Below are positions 62,743-62,892 of a DNA stretch of 62,892 bases, one piece after another. The notes under the pieces were generated by a model, which saw nothing but the letters and a program-made list of their open reading frames with translations, was not told where the DNA came from and made no database searches. The stretch comes from Bacillota bacterium (GTDB lineage Bacteria > Bacillota > Clostridia > Acetivibrionales > DSM-1351), in the NCBI GenBank assembly GCA_023436485.1, contig JAEZIU010000169.1, positions 1 to 62,892 of the forward strand. The letters run 5' to 3'. The translations under genes were made by a program, and so were the position numbers. The first letter of the stretch is position 1. The number at the start of each line of letters is the position of its first letter.

Positions 62743-62892
62743 AATAAAGCTGATTGCGACAAGCGAACAGCAAGAACCTTACAAAGCAGTCGTAAGAAGG
62801 CTTTATGGACTTTGAAAAGTAAACAGTGATAAACATGTAAAGGAACTCGAAAAAATTCCGAAATCGTAAAACGATTTCAAAATTGAGTAACT

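Larger units (their letters stand above)
62493..62892 (+). other. Probable rRNA-operon promoter and leader region
   Basis: No protein gene is seen in the last 400 bases. Two sigma-A promoters stand in tandem (62601-62630 and 62714-62742). The text beyond them (TTTGAAAAGTAAACAGTG, then AATCG...CGATT stems) looks like a clostridial 16S rRNA leader. The rRNA itself would begin past the window. Confidence 0.55.

Noticed and set aside
1..62892. CRISPR array, insertion sequence or prophage genes
   Set aside because: No regularly spaced repeats, transposase, integrase or phage structural motif was seen while reading the window. This was by eye, so short or degenerate copies could be missed.

Overview
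The window looks like part of the chromosome of a low-GC, mesophilic, anaerobic Firmicute. It is most consistent with a cellulolytic Clostridium/Ruminiclostridium-type organism. The grounds are AT-rich sequence with strong GGAGG ribosome binding sites, frequent TTG and GTG starts, T-box leaders, an Agr-type peptide cassette, four-subunit ferredoxin-linked 2-oxoacid oxidoreductase genes, and xylan/xylose genes. The genus is inferred from gene content and style, not from a database match.

Layout. 0-9.7 kb: a partial two-domain esterase-like gene, an MFS exporter, an unknown secreted protein, a 2-kb insertion at a tRNA-Arg(CCT) gene carrying a creatininase-family protein and a MerR regulator, then two peptidase genes (pepF and an M29 aminopeptidase). 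9.7-18.2 kb (minus strand): a SWIM/SNF2 helicase, an agrB-agrD-agrC signalling cassette whose 35-residue agrD was found by reading the short frame, and leuS with a leucine T-box. 18.2-33.0 kb: a glycoconjugate locus. It has a polyprenyl-phosphate-sugar module (EmrE-like, GT2, DUF2304), a sugar-nucleotide pyrophosphorylase (manC), four fucosyltransferase-fold-like paralogues, a lone pair of E1 alpha/beta thiamine-diphosphate dehydrogenase genes, an SDR epimerase, a cytoplasmic-looking subtilase, an aminoglycoside-phosphotransferase-like protein with a changed metal-binding motif, a DivIVA-like coiled coil, and gmd-fcl for GDP-L-fucose. 33.2-35.8 kb: tadA, a thioredoxin-like gene and a GH43 beta-xylosidase. 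35.8-42.7 kb: a leucine T-box followed by ilvB-ilvN-ilvC-leuA-cimA. 43.3-47.6 kb: xylB-xylR-xylA behind a promoter that overlaps a 33-bp palindrome. 47.6-52.4 kb: a possible small RNA, a MATE exporter, an AraC regulator, a nitroreductase and a GH4 alpha-galactosidase-like enzyme. 52.5-60.7 kb: one operon for oxidising an imported amino acid (acyl-CoA ligase, aminotransferase, 2-oxoacid:ferredoxin oxidoreductase gamma-delta-alpha-beta, MetQNI importer). 60.9-62.9 kb: a D-2-hydroxyacid dehydrogenase, a methyltransferase, and tandem promoters with a leader that probably belongs to an rRNA operon starting just past the window.

How the parts fit. GMP-mannose chemistry (ManC, Gmd, Fcl) would supply GDP-fucose to the fucosyltransferase-like paralogues, and the GT2/EmrE/DUF2304 trio would supply a lipid-linked sugar outside the membrane. 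The xyl genes and GH43 degrade xylo-oligosaccharides to xylulose-5-phosphate. The T-boxes link leucyl-tRNA charging to both leuS and branched-chain amino acid synthesis. The 52-61 kb operon would import an amino acid, transaminate it, oxidise the 2-oxoacid to acyl-CoA with reduced ferredoxin, and possibly recover ATP or exchange CoA through the ligase.

The least conventional parts are the fucosyltransferase-like/E1/subtilase locus, the Agr cassette with a serine where the ring cysteine is expected and no agrA nearby, and the small integrase-free island bounded by a 43-bp tRNA repeat.
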